64,000 nucleotides of DNA from Gemmatimonadota bacterium (GTDB lineage Bacteria > Gemmatimonadota > Gemmatimonadetes > Longimicrobiales > Gaopeijiaceae), in contig JAJEBW010000015.1 of assembly GCA_022822325.1 (NCBI GenBank), forward strand, positions 1-64,000, written 5' to 3'. Positions 62,001 through 64,000 of the stretch are shown here, one piece after another (the first letter of the stretch is position 1; each line of letters opens with the position of its first letter). The notes beneath the pieces were generated by a model that was not told the origin of the DNA, did no database searches, and was given only the letters and a program-made list of their open reading frames with translations. Made by a program: the position numbers and the translations under genes.

Positions 62001-64000
62001 TCAGCTTGTCGCCTTCGTTCGAAGACCGCGCACCCAGCGGATCGTGATCGCGACGAAGGGCCAGCTCACCAGGAGCGCCGCCCAGAGGATTCCCAGCACG
62101 ATCAACGGACCCTGCAGCGCGTCGGGGATTCGCGAGGCCAGGCTGAAGACGCTCTCGACCAGATCCACGTCGCCGCGCAGCCCCTCCACGAGGTTCCACA
62201 GCGCCAGCGCGCCGAAGACGAATCCCACCATGACAGTCAGGTAGAGCGCCACCTTCACGCCCCATTCCCCCCAGCCGACGGTGCCCGAGGTTCCGAAGTG
62301 CTCGGAGATCGTGGCGCGCCCCTTCGGGCTCTCGAAGAGGAAGTAGAGCGCGGGAGTCGCCGTCAGCACCAGGAAGGTGGAGGAGAGGAGCCCCCCGATC
62401 ACCGAATAGGCCAGCGCGTTCCAGATGTTGGAGTCGGCGGTCTCGCTGAAGAGAACCAGGGGAAGGAGCCCCAGCACGGTGGTGGTCGTCGTCATCAGGA
62501 TCGGCCGCACCCGTTCGCGCGTCCCCTGCACGATCGCCTCCTCGAGACCGAGGCTGCGCTCGCGGCGCAGACGGTTGATGTGATCGACGAGCAGAATCGA
62601 GTTGTTGACGACAATTCCGCACATCATGATCACCCCCATCCACGCTTCGCGGGTGAACTGCGCATCGATGAAGAAGAAGAGGAGGAAGACCCCGATCAGC
62701 GCCATCGGCACCGTAAGAACCACGCAGAGAGGCTGCCTGACCGACTCGAAGAGCGCCGCCGTCACCATATAGACCAGGAGGAGCGCAACCGACAGGACGA
62801 GCAGCAGTTGCGACTGATCCTCGGTGGACCAGCGCCAACTGTCGGCCTCCTTGACGGTGTAGCCGGGGGGAACCTCGGTTCCGTTGATGATCGTGCTGTG
62901 GTAGAGGTCGCCCAGCTTGTAGGGACCCCGGAACTCGTAGGCGACGGTTCGTTCGTACTGCTGGTTTTCGCGGCGGATCTGGGCCAGCACCTCCTGCGGG
63001 GCGATGGTGACGAGCTCGCCCAGCCGCACCGGATCGTTCGCGGGGGTGAGGATCAGCGTCTGGCGAAGACGGTGCAGATCGACCTCGCGGTTCCCCTCCA
63101 GCTTGACGTCGTAGCGGACCTCGTCGCCCCCGATCTTGATCTCGGTGCTGCTGACCTGCCCCCGCACGGCGGCCGTGATCTGCCGCACCAGAGACGAGAC
63201 CGGCAAATCGTGCTGCGCAACCACGTCGCGCCGGATGTCCACCACGAACTGCGATGCGCGGTCGCGGGTCAGGAAGCCATAGGAGGCATTGGTGTTCACG
63301 TCGCGAATGCGCGGATATCGCTCCAGCCTTCCCCCCAGGTCCTCGGCGATTTCGCGCACCTTCTCGTAGTTGTAGCCGAGCACCTGTATGCGGTAGCGCG
63401 GAGGATTGCTGCCGCCCCCGTAGAAGGAGGGACCGTAGCCGTAGACGCGAACGTCGACCCCGGAAAAGCCGAGCGAATAGGCGAAGAGCTGGTCCTTGAT
63501 GGCGGGCGGAATGTTGGTGTGTTCGAGCTCCCGGGGGAAGGTGACGCGGATGCTGCTCTGCGATTCGCCGACGCGAGTGACGAACTCCTTCACCTCGGGC
63601 ATCTCGCGCAGCCGGTCCTCGAAGAAGCGCGTGAGCTCGTCGGTGCGTTCGATTCCGGAGCCGCTGCGAAAACCGATCTGAATCGAGATGTAGGTGCTGC
63701 CGCTGCCTCCTCCGCCCCACAGCACGCCGCTGCGCACATAGTTCTGGAAGAGCCAGGTCGATCCCCCGAGCGCCGCGAGTCCGATCGCGATCACCAGCCA
63801 GGGGCGAAGCAGGGTCAGCCCCAGAAGCCGTTCGTAGAAGCGGATGTAGAGCGGCTTGCGGCTTGCGGCCCCGGCGTCTTCGCGCGCGGGCAGGATGCGC
63901 CCCACCAGCGCGGGAATGAAGGAGAAGGCGACGACCAGGGAGGCGATCAGGGTGAGAACCACGACCATCGCGAGCGGGAGGTAGTACACCCGAAGCTCGC
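62001..64000 (-). CDS. RND efflux transporter, C-terminal two-thirds (cut by the window edge)
   Basis: At least 666 residues are present and the frame stays open through position 64000. The visible part starts in the last helices of the first membrane half, then has the second periplasmic loop, the last six helices (GVIMMCGIVVNNSILLVDHINRL and TTTTTVLGLLPLVLF) and a C-terminal extension of about 110 residues with two extra helices. It differs from the pump at 16957-20376 in loop sequence (SGSGIERTDELTRFFEDR) and resembles the CusA/HAE-like RND group only loosely. The substrate is unknown. It is probably co-transcribed with gltX, 3 bases away. Confidence 0.9.
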   Translation of the reverse strand, partial: ELRVYYLPLAMVVVLTLIASLVVAFSFIPALVGRILPAREDAGAASRKPLYIRFYERLLGLTLLRPWLVIAIGLAALGGSTWLFQNYVRSGVLWGGGGSGSTYISIQIGFRSGSGIERTDELTRFFEDRLREMPEVKEFVTRVGESQSSIRVTFPRELEHTNIPPAIKDQLFAYSLGFSGVDVRVYGYGPSFYGGGSNPPRYRIQVLGYNYEKVREIAEDLGGRLERYPRIRDVNTNASYGFLTRDRASQFVVDIRRDVVAQHDLPVSSLVRQITAAVRGQVSSTEIKIGGDEVRYDVKLEGNREVDLHRLRQTLILTPANDPVRLGELVTIAPQEVLAQIRRENQQYERTVAYEFRGPYKLGDLYHSTIINGTEVPPGYTVKEADSWRWSTEDQSQLLLVLSVALLLVYMVTAALFESVRQPLCVVLTVPMALIGVFLLFFFIDAQFTREAWMGVIMMCGIVVNNSILLVDHINRLRRERSLGLEEAIVQGTRERVRPILMTTTTTVLGLLPLVLFSETADSNIWNALAYSVIGGLLSSTFLVLTATPALYFLFESPKGRATISEHFGTSGTVGWGEWGVKVALYLTVMVGFVFGALALWNLVEGLRGDVDLVESVFSLASRIPDALQGPLIVLGILWAALLVSWPFVAITIRWVRGLRTKATS

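Overview
This is 64 kb of uniformly high-GC, gene-dense bacterial chromosome with about 46 protein genes, one tRNA and no rRNA, phage, insertion sequence or CRISPR array. The gene content fits Gemmatimonadota best: a DUF1592 / DUF1552 / ankyrin triad, carboxypeptidase-regulatory plus TonB-plug proteins, six-bladed propeller lipoproteins with a GPGEF motif, an M56 peptidase beside a BlaI repressor, a VPS10/sortilin-like propeller protein and a GlnRS with a YqeY-like tail. The phylum is an inference from gene style; no marker gene was compared. Gram-negative envelope is clear from TolC, TonB, RND and lipoprotein genes.

Layout. 0.3-3.3 kb: secreted leucine-rich-repeat metzincin protease. 3.4-8.1 kb (minus): a tightly coupled peptide-degrading operon (gamma-glutamyltransferase, alpha/beta hydrolase, M3 oligopeptidase). 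8.3-13.6 kb (plus): glnS, then a blaI-like repressor coupled to an M56 sensor peptidase with a very repetitive C-terminus. 13.8-16.8 kb: propeller lipoprotein and a second, lipoprotein-type gamma-glutamyltransferase. 17-23.1 kb (minus): tolC - membrane fusion protein - RND pump operon behind a perfect TATAAT box. 23.3 kb: cold shock gene with its own promoter and a textbook terminator. 23.9-28.3 kb (minus): peroxiredoxin, two plug-only TonB-like proteins, AI-2E transporter and an unknown protein. 28.5-34.9 kb (plus): DUF1592 cytochrome-like protein, DUF1552 protein, ankyrin protein and an unknown exported protein. 35.3-43.5 kb (minus): sortilin-like propeller protein, recQ, serine hydrolase lipoprotein and SulP transporter, joined by overlaps.

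43.6-46.9 kb (minus) holds a candidate zinc-acquisition cluster: a small Cys/His membrane protein, a ZnuD-like TonB receptor and a His-rich lipoprotein behind a promoter overlapped by a perfect palindrome. 47-50.6 kb (minus): tRNA(CAT), upp, an RluB-type pseudouridine synthase, scpB, scpA and a site-2 protease. 50.7 kb: rpsT. 51-53.9 kb (minus): pyrR-pyrB-pyrC, in which the PyrC homolog has lost two predicted metal ligands and the substrate arginine. 54.2-59.1 kb (plus): anchored propeller protein, two-gene ABC transporter and an NhaC-type antiporter. 59.2-62 kb (minus): tadA, a LexA-like repressor without the protease dyad, and gltX. The right edge cuts through a second RND pump.

Many adjacent genes share ATGA or GTGA stop/start overlaps, so transcription units can be read confidently. 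The observations most worth following are the degenerate PyrC beside PyrB, the candidate zinc cluster, the protease-dead LexA paralog, the repeat-bearing M56 sensor with a palindrome at its promoter, and the LRR-metzincin fusion.
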